From positions 1 through 64,000 of IMG/VR virus record IMGVR_UViG_3300035204_001594: a stretch of DNA of 64,000 nt. The stretch is one strand, 5' to 3'. Of the stretch, positions 43,700-53,878 are shown piece by piece. Source of the stretch: a virus. Below the pieces are notes generated by a model. It made no database searches. It saw only the letters and a program-made list of their open reading frames with translations, and was not told where the DNA came from. Made by a program: the position numbers and the translations under genes. Position 1 is the first letter of the stretch. Every line of letters starts with the position of its first letter.

Positions 43700-46600
43700 T
43701 AGACTGTCCTCCTAATTCTAACCGAAAGAGTAGCATTAGTTACCGTAGGAGTAGATCCAGTTTGTACTCGAAACTCCAATATATCTCCTGCGCTAAATTG
43801 GTACGTATTCCACTCACTGGGCGTAATTGTTCCGCTAGTTGCTTTATTTGCTGAAGATAAGGCAGGGGAGTAAGTATGGTGATAGTGGGCAGATGCTGTT
43901 GTAGGAAAGTTGGCATAGGTACACCAAAATATCTCAAAGTCAACATTGCCTGTATCTGTTGAAGTTAATGTCCACTCCACTATTTCGCAATCGTAAGGTA
44001 AAACTCTGTGCCCTTTGATACCTGTAGTTAGATTTGATGTTCCATTATCAATTCTAATACCTATAACCTCTGTTGAGGTGCTGTCTAGCTGTGTGCCGTC
44101 TGGAAACTGTAAATAATTACCTGTGCCAGATATTTCAGCCACACCGGCTACCTCTAGGTCCGAGTCAGGGGTCTCAGTCCTAATTCCTAGTCGCTCATTT
44201 ATATGATCGAAACACACATATGGAGAGGAAGACGGGGAGTCGCCTTCTGTGAAATCAGCGACTTCTATAAGAGCCCCGCTTTCTGCCGTTCCCGTAATCT
44301 TATCTCCATTACCGGAAGTTCCGGCATCGTCCATTACAAGTAGTAGGGATCCGTCTAAGTAATCTTCCGAGCTCATATCTATGTCTCCATTAGCCTGGGC
44401 TAAATTGATAGATACACCCACCTGTTTAGCTATATCCACAGCTGTCTCGAGCCCCTGCACCCCTATAGTAGTGTTTGTACTGGTACTCGTACTGTCACTG
44501 TACGTTAAAGTATGGGTATTAGAAGACGCATCCTCCAATATGATAGTAGTTCCGTCCAAAGCCGTTCCTACATCATACCCTCCCGTGAAAGCAGAAGGCA
44601 TTCCAGGGGAGCTCTCTACGTTACTAGCATCGTCAAAATCGGGAGAGCTGCTGATGGTAATAGATGTATTACCAGAGGTTCCCGTTGTCGCCTGCTCTAA
44701 CTCAACTAATCCCGGGGTGCTATTCACGCTAATATCTAAACGCTTTGTAGCTGAAGAGCCTCCACTAAAGTCACTAACATTTGTTGACGTGAGAGAATCG
44801 AAGGTATTAAAGGTAAAGTTAGAATCCATAGGACTATCTAGAAGAGCATCCCAGTTAACGCTCTTCAGTATAGACGTACCACCTCCTGCACCTTCCCCTG
44901 TATGGGTTATGATTACCTTAGCTCCTAGGGCTACAGCCAGCAACGTTCCGTTGTGCCCATCTGAAGAGTTAATAATAGCGGCGAGGTTAGTTGCAGCATC
45001 CGAAGCCGATGAGCCTCTATTAAATTCCTGACTGGCGGCCACAGCTCCAGAAGCTTTAATGGTATAGGTTTTCGAAGTGCCTGTAAAATCCATCAGTGTT
45101 AGAGTCTCGTCGGCGTAGTCGTCGTATTCCGCTGTACCAAACTGCAACCCTGTGGACGCCTCCCCTTCCCCGCCTGTTAGCGCTGTAAGGGCTGAGCCTC
45201 CTTCAACAACATTGTCCCATTGTAGATTACCTATGGTCGTATTTCCTTTAACACCCCCTACAGACTGCTGTATGTGTACACTTCCTGCAGTAGTATTTGT
45301 TGTAATTTCAAGTTTTCTCTCCCCTCCTGTAAACGAGGCGGGAGGATTAACAGAACAAAGTGTATTCCAGTCCCAGCTACCAGCAGATACCTTTATATCA
45401 GTGTTGCCCCCTGTACCTGTATCTCCTTGCGTCATAGTAGCTTGAGCGGAAGACACTGACACATCTATAGTTGTAGGCGCGCCTCCGCTAAAGGCGGATG
45501 GAGGAGCCTCTAAACACAGTGCATCCCAATTAGAGGAGTGGTTTATGGTAGTATTACCAGGGGTTCCTACAGCGTCCGCAACTAAAAGCACCTCTTGGCC
45601 GCTATAGCTTGCGGTAATTCCTCCGGCATTATCGTTAACTAGCTCTGCGAAATTTCTAGCGGTAGCTGACGCGGTTGTGCCTGCGTTAAACTCTTTATTG
45701 TTTGCATCTGCCGTACCGTCGTTCTTGATTTTATATGTTACGCTACTTGAACCTAGTAGTGTAATGGTCTCGTCCGGGTATTGTTTATGGGTACTACCAT
45801 TAAAGGTAAATTCGGCTCTTGCCGATGTACCAAAACCTGCGTCACTCTCTACTATAGTTTTAAAATTAGTTGCTGTGTCGTCCGCAGTTGCTCCGGTGTT
45901 AAACTCCCTGTAGGATGCGTTAGCGCTACCGTCGTTTTTTATTGTAAATACTTTCGATAACCCGTATGCATCTATTATCTCAATATTAGCGCTATTAACA
46001 TCCGCAAAAGTAGATCCAAAGGTAAAGGTGGCTGTAGCTTTTACCCCATGTCCATTATCCCCCTCAACTATTTCTTTAAACTGATCTGCTGTGGAAGACG
46101 CGTCATTCTCAGCATTAAACTCTCTATTGTTTGCATTTGCTGTACTGTCGTTTTTAATCTTATACGTGTAGCTGGTCCCATCATGACTCTCCAGAGTTAT
46201 GGTAGCGTTATTCTGGCTATTGTATTCAGTATCCCCAAATATAAATGAGCCTGTGGCCGGAGTCAGGGTATATGAGTTTTCTGTACTTACCGAGGTGTTG
46301 CCCTCGGTTCCAGGGGTTGCCTGGGTTAGGGTTACCTGTCCGTCTGTGCCACTAGAAGTAGCTGTAAGTAAATTTCCGTGCCCTCTTTGCACAGCCGCTA
46401 TAAAATTTGAGGCCGCCTCTATATCAGAATCCCCTAAATTAAATTCGTAAACACCTCCACCCGTATAGGTAGTGAGAGGATCGGGGTGGGTACTATCTGT
46501 AAAATCATATCCTGTAGTTATATCTGAGTTACCGGACTCCCCTCCGCCGGGCTGGGTTATTGTAACTTTGCCTGCAGCAACCTCAACGTTTAAGAATCCG

Positions 46601-48294
46601 TCGTGCCCGTTACTGTGATCTAGGGCTTCTTTAAGGTTACTGGCAGAATTGGAGGCCCCGGATCCTGAAAGGAAAATAGTATGCCCCCCGTGTATAAAGG
46701 AAGTTGGCATGGTTCCAGATACACTACTTGTGAAGTTGGAACCCGTGGTTATAGCGGTATTTCCTGAAACCCCAGATCCTTTCTGAGCTAGGGTTAATTC
46801 ATTCGTGGATACAGATACCTCAATCTCGCCATCGTGTCCATTAACGTGCTCTACAGCAGTTTCAATATTGCTTGCAAATTGAGACGCAGAAAGTCCTGTG
46901 TTTATAGCAGTAGCGCCCCCTGTGAATGCCGAGGGAGGTGCGGTAGAGGTAGAGGTATTAAATAATTCTCCTATCTTTATATACGTATTACCCGCTGTGC
47001 CTCCTGAGGCTTGAGTAAGTGTAATTTGAGCTCCGGTCCGCGCGACAGATATACGACCGTTATGGCCGTTAGCGGATTCTATAGCTGTTTCTAGATTAGT
47101 AGCTGAGTCTGTTGCGTTACTGCCCGCTAAGAATATTATATGCTCTGGATTACTGCTCGCAATACTTCCTGTAGTGCCTGCGGCTCTGGCTACATATGTA
47201 CGAACTACTCCGTCAGTACTCTGTAAAAGTATAGTGCTATCGAGCTTTGCAGCTGCGTCAAAGGTAAAGGCATCGGCTGTAGCCGCGATAAGGGCCCCGC
47301 TCGATAGAAATGCATCAACAATATAGTCCACCGATGTTCCATCGTCACTAATTAAATTCAGTGTACCTCCATCTGTACCCGTGCCACTTAGTGTAATTGT
47401 AGGAGAAGCTGCAGTAGATATATCTCCGTTACTGCCTGATGATTTAGCTATGTAGGTAATAGCTCCCAGCTGTAAAGTACTATTAGACTTAGCCGAGGTT
47501 GTAAATGTAAAAGTTGTTGAGGCACTGTGGTTCCGAGGGTCTATATCCGCTGTTCCGTCGTTTTTTGCTCTATATACCTTAGTTATCTGATTGGTACCAT
47601 CATGAGATGTAAGGGTAAGTGACGTATCGTTTTTACTATTATAATTAATGCTGTGAAACGTGAATGTGGTGGAGGCGGCTTCGGCTGAAGTGTTGTGCCC
47701 ATTATTAGAGTCTATGGCTTGTTTTAGATTATTAGCCGCCCATATAGCTTTTTCGTCTGCCGTACTTCCCGACCCAATATTAAACTGAACGTTGTTACTC
47801 CCGTCTAGATCTCCGTTAGTAACGGTACCATCTGTCTTCCCTATGTAGGTTTTAGATGTGGTATCAGAGGATACTAACGTGATGGTAGCGTCTGCCACCG
47901 CTGTGTTTATAAACTGGAATGTAGCTGTACCAGGTACGGATTCGGCACGTTGAAACAACGTGGTAGCCGCCGCTGTATTAGATCCTTTGATCATCTGTAC
48001 GTATCCGGAGAACTTTTTACCGACCGGTATAGTAGAACTCACCGTTGAGGAAACGTAACTACGAGAGTCTCCCAACTCCCTCCACGTGGTATACTCGACG
48101 GCATTATAGTACTTTAAAACATGGTCAGTTTCGTCGTACCAAAGATCTCCAACCTTACTTATATCATCTGTTGGAGCCTGCGTCCCATAATGAATGCGGA
48201 CATACGGAGCCGCAGCGGTTTTATCCGGGCTAATCGTCGTATACTGAGGAGCGTTTAATAGCTGTTGTAGGTGTCTGGTCCAATTTTTGGACAT
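43699..48294 (-). CDS. Giant tail-fibre-like protein, 1531 aa
   Basis: A second very large fibre protein. After an N-terminal region with LWYDETDHVLKYYNAVEYTTW it consists of about ten variable copies of an 85-residue module (ATNLxxAIExxNGHNG, a beta strand TLTQ, then GxxGNTxI and FTGG). Near the C-terminus is RLGIRTETPDSDLEVAG, like the RLGIGT-x-P-x-x-x-L-x-V-x-G motif of other tail fibres, then a beta-rich tip (about 130 residues). Shared modules with the 1526-residue fibre at 5798 include a 52-nt near-identical DNA stretch. A CGGAG ribosome-binding site precedes the ATG. Confidence 0.85.
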   Translation of the reverse strand: MSKNWTRHLQQLLNAPQYTTISPDKTAAAPYVRIHYGTQAPTDDISKVGDLWYDETDHVLKYYNAVEYTTWRELGDSRSYVSSTVSSTIPVGKKFSGYVQMIKGSNTAAATTLFQRAESVPGTATFQFINTAVADATITLVSSDTTSKTYIGKTDGTVTNGDLDGSNNVQFNIGSGSTADEKAIWAANNLKQAIDSNNGHNTSAEAASTTFTFHSINYNSKNDTSLTLTSHDGTNQITKVYRAKNDGTADIDPRNHSASTTFTFTTSAKSNSTLQLGAITYIAKSSGSNGDISTAASPTITLSGTGTDGGTLNLISDDGTSVDYIVDAFLSSGALIAATADAFTFDAAAKLDSTILLQSTDGVVRTYVARAAGTTGSIASSNPEHIIFLAGSNATDSATNLETAIESANGHNGRISVARTGAQITLTQASGGTAGNTYIKIGELFNTSTSTAPPSAFTGGATAINTGLSASQFASNIETAVEHVNGHDGEIEVSVSTNELTLAQKGSGVSGNTAITTGSNFTSSVSGTMPTSFIHGGHTIFLSGSGASNSASNLKEALDHSNGHDGFLNVEVAAGKVTITQPGGGESGNSDITTGYDFTDSTHPDPLTTYTGGGVYEFNLGDSDIEAASNFIAAVQRGHGNLLTATSSGTDGQVTLTQATPGTEGNTSVSTENSYTLTPATGSFIFGDTEYNSQNNATITLESHDGTSYTYKIKNDSTANANNREFNAENDASSTADQFKEIVEGDNGHGVKATATFTFGSTFADVNSANIEIIDAYGLSKVFTIKNDGSANASYREFNTGATADDTATNFKTIVESDAGFGTSARAEFTFNGSTHKQYPDETITLLGSSSVTYKIKNDGTADANNKEFNAGTTASATARNFAELVNDNAGGITASYSGQEVLLVADAVGTPGNTTINHSSNWDALCLEAPPSAFSGGAPTTIDVSVSSAQATMTQGDTGTGGNTDIKVSAGSWDWNTLCSVNPPASFTGGERKLEITTNTTAGSVHIQQSVGGVKGNTTIGNLQWDNVVEGGSALTALTGGEGEASTGLQFGTAEYDDYADETLTLMDFTGTSKTYTIKASGAVAASQEFNRGSSASDAATNLAAIINSSDGHNGTLLAVALGAKVIITHTGEGAGGGTSILKSVNWDALLDSPMDSNFTFNTFDSLTSTNVSDFSGGSSATKRLDISVNSTPGLVELEQATTGTSGNTSITISSSPDFDDASNVESSPGMPSAFTGGYDVGTALDGTTIILEDASSNTHTLTYSDSTSTSTNTTIGVQGLETAVDIAKQVGVSINLAQANGDIDMSSEDYLDGSLLLVMDDAGTSGNGDKITGTAESGALIEVADFTEGDSPSSSPYVCFDHINERLGIRTETPDSDLEVAGVAEISGTGNYLQFPDGTQLDSTSTEVIGIRIDNGTSNLTTGIKGHRVLPYDCEIVEWTLTSTDTGNVDFEIFWCTYANFPTTASAHYHHTYSPALSSANKATSGTITPSEWNTYQFSAGDILEFRVQTGSTPTVTNATLSVRIRRTV

Positions 48295-48366
48295 ATACTA
48301 TCTCCGAGAAAATGGGCGGTACCTGTATATTTTACCTTAAATACCTAATACGTGTAAGGTATACGA

Positions 48367-51300
48367 TCACCTTTGTATTGGGGAGCTGTTTGCGCGTCTT
48401 TGACGTTCACCTATACTTTTTAAATAATCGAATACACTAGAGAACCCTCCTGCGGAAGCTGTGTCTCTTATGTTTCCGGATGCAAAATAATACTCAGCGT
48501 TACAGTTTTCCAGTATTTGTTGTATATCATCAGCGTGTAGGCAGTCTCCGAGTTCCGGAAAAGCAACCACTGCTACAAATATAGACGGTACATCCTCCCA
48601 CCCCCCGTCGTAACCTCCTTGACATGGGTCGTGCCAAGGAACAGCGGGTAGGCATTCCTCGTCCATAGGAGGGTAGTAAAACATAGTTTCCCCTCCGGAG
48701 GGGTTAGAGCCATGGGTATCTATAAAGTCACCTATAGTGAAGTCTGGGGCATCTGCAGGCCGCCCGCAGATATCGTGGCAGGCTGGGGAGGGAGGTATAG
48801 GTTCTCCGTTTTTTAGACACTTGGGGTATAGCTCTGAGCTCATCGCCTCTGATATATCACACTCCTCCCCCGTCTCTATATTATAATCCCACGCTTTTGG
48901 CATAGTGGAGGGTCCGCCAGAGGACTCCAGACCCAGCAAGATTCCTAATAAGGCGCTAATGCGGTCTGCTCGTTGGTTTATATAGGTTAAGTACACAGGT
49001 AGCTCCACCGCAGTCGAGTAATCGATGATGGTAGCCCTATTCTTCTCGTTTGCGTTAGGCACGACACCGGACGATTTATAGCCCCTTATTCGAGACATAA
49101 AATTATAATTTATAATTGCGTCGTAATAAGCGGTGGCTACCGCCATAGCCTGGTATTGGGTTAAGTTTAGGGCGGCTAGCGCGCCCCCTCCAAAATTACT
49201 TAAAACTAAATTGGCCTCATCTAAGAGTGTTTGTATGTGGTAACTCACACTCTCAACAATACAGGTTTTACTAAAGGGATTAAACGTTAACGCCGACTTT
49301 TGGCTGAAATCTGGGGTAGCTCCGTCTACAGGCATGGAAGAGGATTCTGGTGAATAATCTCCCCAATACCCTTGAAGGTTACATTCGTACTCCCCGCTAC
49401 CCCAAGCAGTACTTAAAAATACTTTAGCATTTTGGCTTAACTTTGCTAGCTCATCGCCAGCGATAGTAATACAGCACCCCCCTACAGGCGTTTCGCACTC
49501 CTCACATATCTCATCTGCGAACCCTGTATTTCCTGCGTTATCACCGTCCCCTGATCCGAACAACAAATCACCTTGTATGTTGGATGTGTTAAACCCGCAG
49601 CATTCGATTCCATGCAGTCTGTATGCTTCTTTGTTTAATATCTGCAAGTATCCCGAGTCGCTATACCAGTATGGGTCAAAAACACACGAATAGGTATAAG
49701 ACCATAGACAAGATGTAGATGCACCGCCTGTATCTTCGTCCGGACTCGTACAGTTACACCCGAACTCCTCTCCTATAACTCCTGAGTGGGTACAGCATCC
49801 GTAGTCTTCCTGCCCTCCTTCACACGCTGGACCCGCTGGACCGTCTTCCCAGGACTTTACACAGTCTACAGACTCTGTACGCCCAAAGGATGCCGCTACA
49901 GCTCCGTAGTGTTCGGAATCACACATATTGCAGGTAAAAGTACCTTCGTACAGATTGTTAGATCCATAACATCTACATTCGTCAGCACACTGCCTTTGTT
50001 CGCAGGTGTTATATCCATTTTCTCCGCATTTAAGGTAGTACGGGCCTACTTGGTTATCGCACATTTGAGCACCCTCTTCTATAGAGTATTCTCTAGCGTG
50101 TGCTTCACACTCATCATACCTACACCAACTATCGTCGCACCCTGGTATCTGCCCTCCGCCGTGGCCCGATACTATATTACACCTAATACCATCTTTGAAG
50201 CAATCTAACTTTCTTTGATTATTGCACTCCTCTGTCTGACAATCTGGTGTATCGTCGCCGCCGCCCGAGGCTTCTCTAGCACACTCGCAGTCGAAAAGTT
50301 GTTTACAGGTGCAGTGTGTGTGGATACCCGCATCCTCAGGGTATAGCATAAACCCGCAGGGGCTACATTGTCCCCCTATATCGCAGTCCTCCGGATCACA
50401 CGGAACTAAATACCGAGTCTCATGCTCTCCCGAGGCTCCGACAATTGCAGAAGGATCTCTGGTAAAGGCAGTTGTGTCATAGGAATAAGCTTCTGAGTAG
50501 GTAATAGATTTGTCCGCAGCAGCTAATCCCCCAAATTTATGGTCTACGCCTCTGGCTAAACGAAGGGCTTCATATCTTCCCTCCCTATAGTCTGTAGGGC
50601 AACACCCTACACAACAACAATTAGAGTTATCCCAGCAAGAGCAACAGCAGCAGCACCAGCCGGCGCCTTGAGCTTGGGCGCAGGTATAATCTACTCTTAT
50701 GGAACCATTGCCGGAGCTGCCCATCCCAGAGGCCGCATCCATACACTCGCAGATATTCATGTCCTCAAGGCATACAGAACAGCCGCAGTAGTCTGCGGAG
50801 GGATCATCAAAAGGAACACAGCAGGCTCCCCTTGCAGCCACCGCACTATCACAAGGAGAGCTGCTACAACTCTCGCAACTGTGCCAAGATACTCCAAAGC
50901 CGTGCCAATCTAAATCGTGGCACTCTGCGGATGTGAGGCCATCCTGGCACATTACTTCGCAAGTCTCTGTGCTTGTATGACAACATCGGCCTACGGAAGG
51001 GAATGTATATCCGCAGCTACACTCTCCTTGAACTACGTTACAAGTCCAGTTCGCTATAAATTCTCCGGAGCAGTCAGCAGGACTATCTACGTCTATACAC
51101 TCATAAGGGGATAGGCAGCAGGATCCTGGTTGACTCTCCTCAGGACACGATGTTTCGTACGCATAGGTTGAGCAGTCGGGGTAGGCCGCCTCGCACTCAC
51201 ACTCAGACTCCTGCCCCATCCATATTCCGTTGGCCTGATCACAGTGACATCTTTCTATATTCTCAAAACACTCCCAGGGGTCTCCCGGCTCGTTCTGCCC

Positions 51301-51645
51301 ACAGCAAGCCCCATACGCCTCGGGAGGGCCATCACCAGGCCACGGATCCTGCCCGCAGGGTATACAGCAGGCGTCGCTAAAATATATACTTAAATAATCA
51401 CAAGTCCATATATCACAAGTAGGGCATTGGCCATCTTGGGAGCTCGTAAAGCAGCACGCCTTAGGCTCATACTTATACCACATAATATCTATAGTACCGG
51501 CTAGGCCTTGCTCTCCGAATAAATCTCGATATTCTTCGGTATTAAGGTCCCCGGCCTCAGAGAAGGGGTAGACCGGAAATGTTTTTTGATACCAACCCTC
51601 CCACCGAAGTAGGGATGCCTGTTTGCGGTAGCCTGCGGTGGTCAT
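48367..51645 (-). CDS. Extremely cysteine-rich virion protein, 1092 aa
   Basis: Cysteine is far above average, with runs such as CCCCCSC and NCCCVGCC. The N-terminal 350 residues hold about four tandem repeats starting GACC/GSCC/GRCC and containing spaced CxC pairs (ECFENIERCHC, WMGQESECEC). This layout is like the G-A-C-C repeats seen in some secreted bacterial proteins. Later sections have EC/CC pairs and finally a Cys-poor helical part (about residues 800-1000). No signal peptide is visible, and the protein lies among tail genes, so it is expected to be a virion protein cross-linked by disulfides or holding metal clusters. Structure and function are not recognised. Confidence 0.75.
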   Translation of the reverse strand: MTTAGYRKQASLLRWEGWYQKTFPVYPFSEAGDLNTEEYRDLFGEQGLAGTIDIMWYKYEPKACCFTSSQDGQCPTCDIWTCDYLSIYFSDACCIPCGQDPWPGDGPPEAYGACCGQNEPGDPWECFENIERCHCDQANGIWMGQESECECEAAYPDCSTYAYETSCPEESQPGSCCLSPYECIDVDSPADCSGEFIANWTCNVVQGECSCGYTFPSVGRCCHTSTETCEVMCQDGLTSAECHDLDWHGFGVSWHSCESCSSSPCDSAVAARGACCVPFDDPSADYCGCSVCLEDMNICECMDAASGMGSSGNGSIRVDYTCAQAQGAGWCCCCCSCWDNSNCCCVGCCPTDYREGRYEALRLARGVDHKFGGLAAADKSITYSEAYSYDTTAFTRDPSAIVGASGEHETRYLVPCDPEDCDIGGQCSPCGFMLYPEDAGIHTHCTCKQLFDCECAREASGGGDDTPDCQTEECNNQRKLDCFKDGIRCNIVSGHGGGQIPGCDDSWCRYDECEAHAREYSIEEGAQMCDNQVGPYYLKCGENGYNTCEQRQCADECRCYGSNNLYEGTFTCNMCDSEHYGAVAASFGRTESVDCVKSWEDGPAGPACEGGQEDYGCCTHSGVIGEEFGCNCTSPDEDTGGASTSCLWSYTYSCVFDPYWYSDSGYLQILNKEAYRLHGIECCGFNTSNIQGDLLFGSGDGDNAGNTGFADEICEECETPVGGCCITIAGDELAKLSQNAKVFLSTAWGSGEYECNLQGYWGDYSPESSSMPVDGATPDFSQKSALTFNPFSKTCIVESVSYHIQTLLDEANLVLSNFGGGALAALNLTQYQAMAVATAYYDAIINYNFMSRIRGYKSSGVVPNANEKNRATIIDYSTAVELPVYLTYINQRADRISALLGILLGLESSGGPSTMPKAWDYNIETGEECDISEAMSSELYPKCLKNGEPIPPSPACHDICGRPADAPDFTIGDFIDTHGSNPSGGETMFYYPPMDEECLPAVPWHDPCQGGYDGGWEDVPSIFVAVVAFPELGDCLHADDIQQILENCNAEYYFASGNIRDTASAGGFSSVFDYLKSIGERQRRANSSPIQR

Positions 51646-51648
51646 GGT

Positions 51649-52662
51649 TTACGTTAACGCCTTTGTAGATTGAATAACGGGTAGTACCCACTGGGAGGAA
51701 CTTTCTAGTAATTCTTTAAAATAGGGGTATGTTTCTAAGTGATCTTCTATAACCGGTTTTATTACGTCCGGTCGGCTTTTTGCATCCATAAGGTGGAGTA
51801 TTCCGGCATCGGTAAATCCTTTATGAAGATGGGTCATATTCGCATCTACATAGCCGCTTCCAGGGATAACCTGGTATGGAGAGTAGTTATTATCCAAAAG
51901 CATAGAGGCTAATAAAGCTCGTTCAATAACTTTATTAATTATACCCATATCCAAGCGAAGATATGTCAATTCCTTGAAGTATTTTTGATTCTCCTCATGC
52001 TCCACAAACTTACGGGCTAAGCTACAAAAACGTTTAATAAAGTCTAAATCTCTGCCCCCAAAAATCCCTAAATGGGCAACTATCTTTAAATGAGCCTGAT
52101 TCTTTAAAGGCTCAGGGATGTATGGAGCCCGTGTAAGCATAGTGTATGCGTAGGAGTAGTCTCCCCACCCGGGAGTATACCCACAGCCGGCGTCCCAGCG
52201 AGATTCCGGGGTTTCGAGGTAATCGCCTTCGAGGTTCTGTATAACCACACCTGACTGTATAGCCTGAGGCGGTAAAGGTTTAAACATCACCAAATCCATA
52301 TCTATATGTAGGAAGGGCTCTTGCATATACTCGTATGCAAGAATTTTAGGGTAATGGTAAAAATCGGTAAACTCGAAATCGTCAAGCTGATCCAACATAG
52401 TAGACACATGACCGTACTTAAAGCCAAGTCTTTCTACAAAAAGCTCTTTACCAAAAGAGTCCGTCACCAGGACCAGATTCTCTTCTCCGTATAGCTTAAG
52501 GGCTTGGGTATAGCTCCAGTGTGTATACGCAATGAGGGATTCTAAATCAGGCCATCCCGATTTGGTGACTTCTGCTGGAGCCGCAAATATACTGGATTCT
52601 TCGCTAAAATGCTCAAGCCTAGTTTTGAGGGTTTTGGTCCAAAATGAGTGTACTATCTTCAT
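51649..52662 (-). CDS. DUF6734-like putative glycosyltransferase
   Basis: A 337-residue protein of glycosyltransferase GT-A-like layout. It begins MKIVHSFWTK, has ENLVLVTDSFGKELF, and the segment EPFLHIDMDLVMFKPL, where DMD is the DxD metal/nucleotide-sugar motif, followed by a Gly/Tyr-rich and helical region. The pattern matches the DUF6734 family. It is flanked on both sides by Cys-rich virion proteins, which suggests it could glycosylate them or another virion component during assembly. Activity is inferred from the motif. Confidence 0.75.
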   Translation of the reverse strand: MKIVHSFWTKTLKTRLEHFSEESSIFAAPAEVTKSGWPDLESLIAYTHWSYTQALKLYGEENLVLVTDSFGKELFVERLGFKYGHVSTMLDQLDDFEFTDFYHYPKILAYEYMQEPFLHIDMDLVMFKPLPPQAIQSGVVIQNLEGDYLETPESRWDAGCGYTPGWGDYSYAYTMLTRAPYIPEPLKNQAHLKIVAHLGIFGGRDLDFIKRFCSLARKFVEHEENQKYFKELTYLRLDMGIINKVIERALLASMLLDNNYSPYQVIPGSGYVDANMTHLHKGFTDAGILHLMDAKSRPDVIKPVIEDHLETYPYFKELLESSSQWVLPVIQSTKALT

Positions 52663-52690
52663 ATGCTAGTATCATACCTTCATCCGGTAG

Positions 52691-53866
52691 TTATGTACAG
52701 GTTAGGTCGTGGGCATTTTCCGTAGTAAACCAGGTTGCTAGTGCGTTAGGACTTCCTACTGTCCCGTTCCCTAAACAAGTCCCTACATATAGACCCAAAG
52801 TTCCTGTCCTGTCAGAGGGGGGCGCCCCTCTAGAGGCCATTACCCCGTATCCAGAACCGTTAAAGGCGGCATTAGTCATACCCATAACTGTGACAGCGGT
52901 TCCGGGGCATACCCGCTGAGGTTTAAAACTAGCGGGATATGAAGGGTTTACGGCTGAGCCCGCCACTCCGGGTTGATATCTACCATCAGTACACATACCC
53001 CACCCTCCGCCTCCCATATTATCCTCTGCCGCATTAAAGCAGTAAACATCCTGTACACGTCCAGAAAGCTCGTACCCTCCTACCCCAGGGGCTAAGTATA
53101 CGTCTAAAGTATACCAAGTTCCTATGTCGTCCTCGTCCCCGTCTGTAATAACCCCTATCCCTAAAGCTTGCGGAGACTCGAAACGGGTTCTGGCGCGATC
53201 GCAGCAGCACTGGTGAGACCCCCCTGAATTAGGGTCACACATACTACACGGAGTGTCTCCTGCTACCCATCTAACCCCTACTCCCTCCGCACATCCCACG
53301 CTACCATACTGAGCGCAGCATTCGGAGCCTGTAAAATCCCTACCTATACACTGACCTATAGTTCCGTCGTACACCGAGCAGCCCGTGGATGCCCAACCGC
53401 CGTACTCTGTACAGCAGCATCCTAGCGAAGGGGATGTATTTATGGTTCCGCCGCCACCGGGTACGATAATACCCATCACATCAGTAACGATTGGCTTAAT
53501 ATTTAGTTTGATGTCTAAAATTGGAAAACATTTCCCAGGAGAGGGATTGTCTACAAAGGTAGCTGTAATACCAGCAGGATCATCATCATCGGAAAGCGTT
53601 TGGGCTCTTGCCCGTAAAGGATAACATCCAGTGGTAACCGGTGGGGGTGTGGGCCACGGGTGGTCTATTACAGGGTTGTTAATAATAGGTGGTTTATTAA
53701 AACAATCAAAATCGTAAAGGTTTTCGTGTATAGTGTCTGGGTGTAAGAAACTGTTCGGGTTGTACGCACGATCAAAGTCATAGCACCTACCGCCCTGAGT
53801 TGTTAGGGTGTTGATAGGCGAATCGTTATCTGCCGCAGTGTTAATAAAAGGATTAGAGGTAGCCAT
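52691..53866 (-). CDS. Cys-rich virion protein, 391 aa
   Basis: Another cysteine-rich protein with GCCCTEYGGWASTGC, SECCAQYGSVGC and HQCCC segments, similar in style to the larger protein at 48367. The N-terminus is Asn/Pro-rich and disordered; the rest is predicted beta-rich. Together with its neighbours it probably forms a disulfide-stabilised tail structure. Function not recognised. Confidence 0.7.
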   Translation of the reverse strand: MATSNPFINTAADNDSPINTLTTQGGRCYDFDRAYNPNSFLHPDTIHENLYDFDCFNKPPIINNPVIDHPWPTPPPVTTGCYPLRARAQTLSDDDDPAGITATFVDNPSPGKCFPILDIKLNIKPIVTDVMGIIVPGGGGTINTSPSLGCCCTEYGGWASTGCSVYDGTIGQCIGRDFTGSECCAQYGSVGCAEGVGVRWVAGDTPCSMCDPNSGGSHQCCCDRARTRFESPQALGIGVITDGDEDDIGTWYTLDVYLAPGVGGYELSGRVQDVYCFNAAEDNMGGGGWGMCTDGRYQPGVAGSAVNPSYPASFKPQRVCPGTAVTVMGMTNAAFNGSGYGVMASRGAPPSDRTGTLGLYVGTCLGNGTVGSPNALATWFTTENAHDLTCT

Positions 53867-53878
53867 TTGGGTGTACTA

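Noticed and set aside
44381-45031. Long plus-strand frame of 216 residues inside the giant fibre
   Set aside because: A mirror of the low-complexity Ser/Thr/Gly coding repeats; no ribosome-binding site or matching operon.
52644-52919. Plus-strand frame overlapping two minus-strand genes
   Set aside because: It lies across the boundary of the glycosyltransferase-like gene and its Cys-rich neighbour, both of which are well supported on the minus strand.
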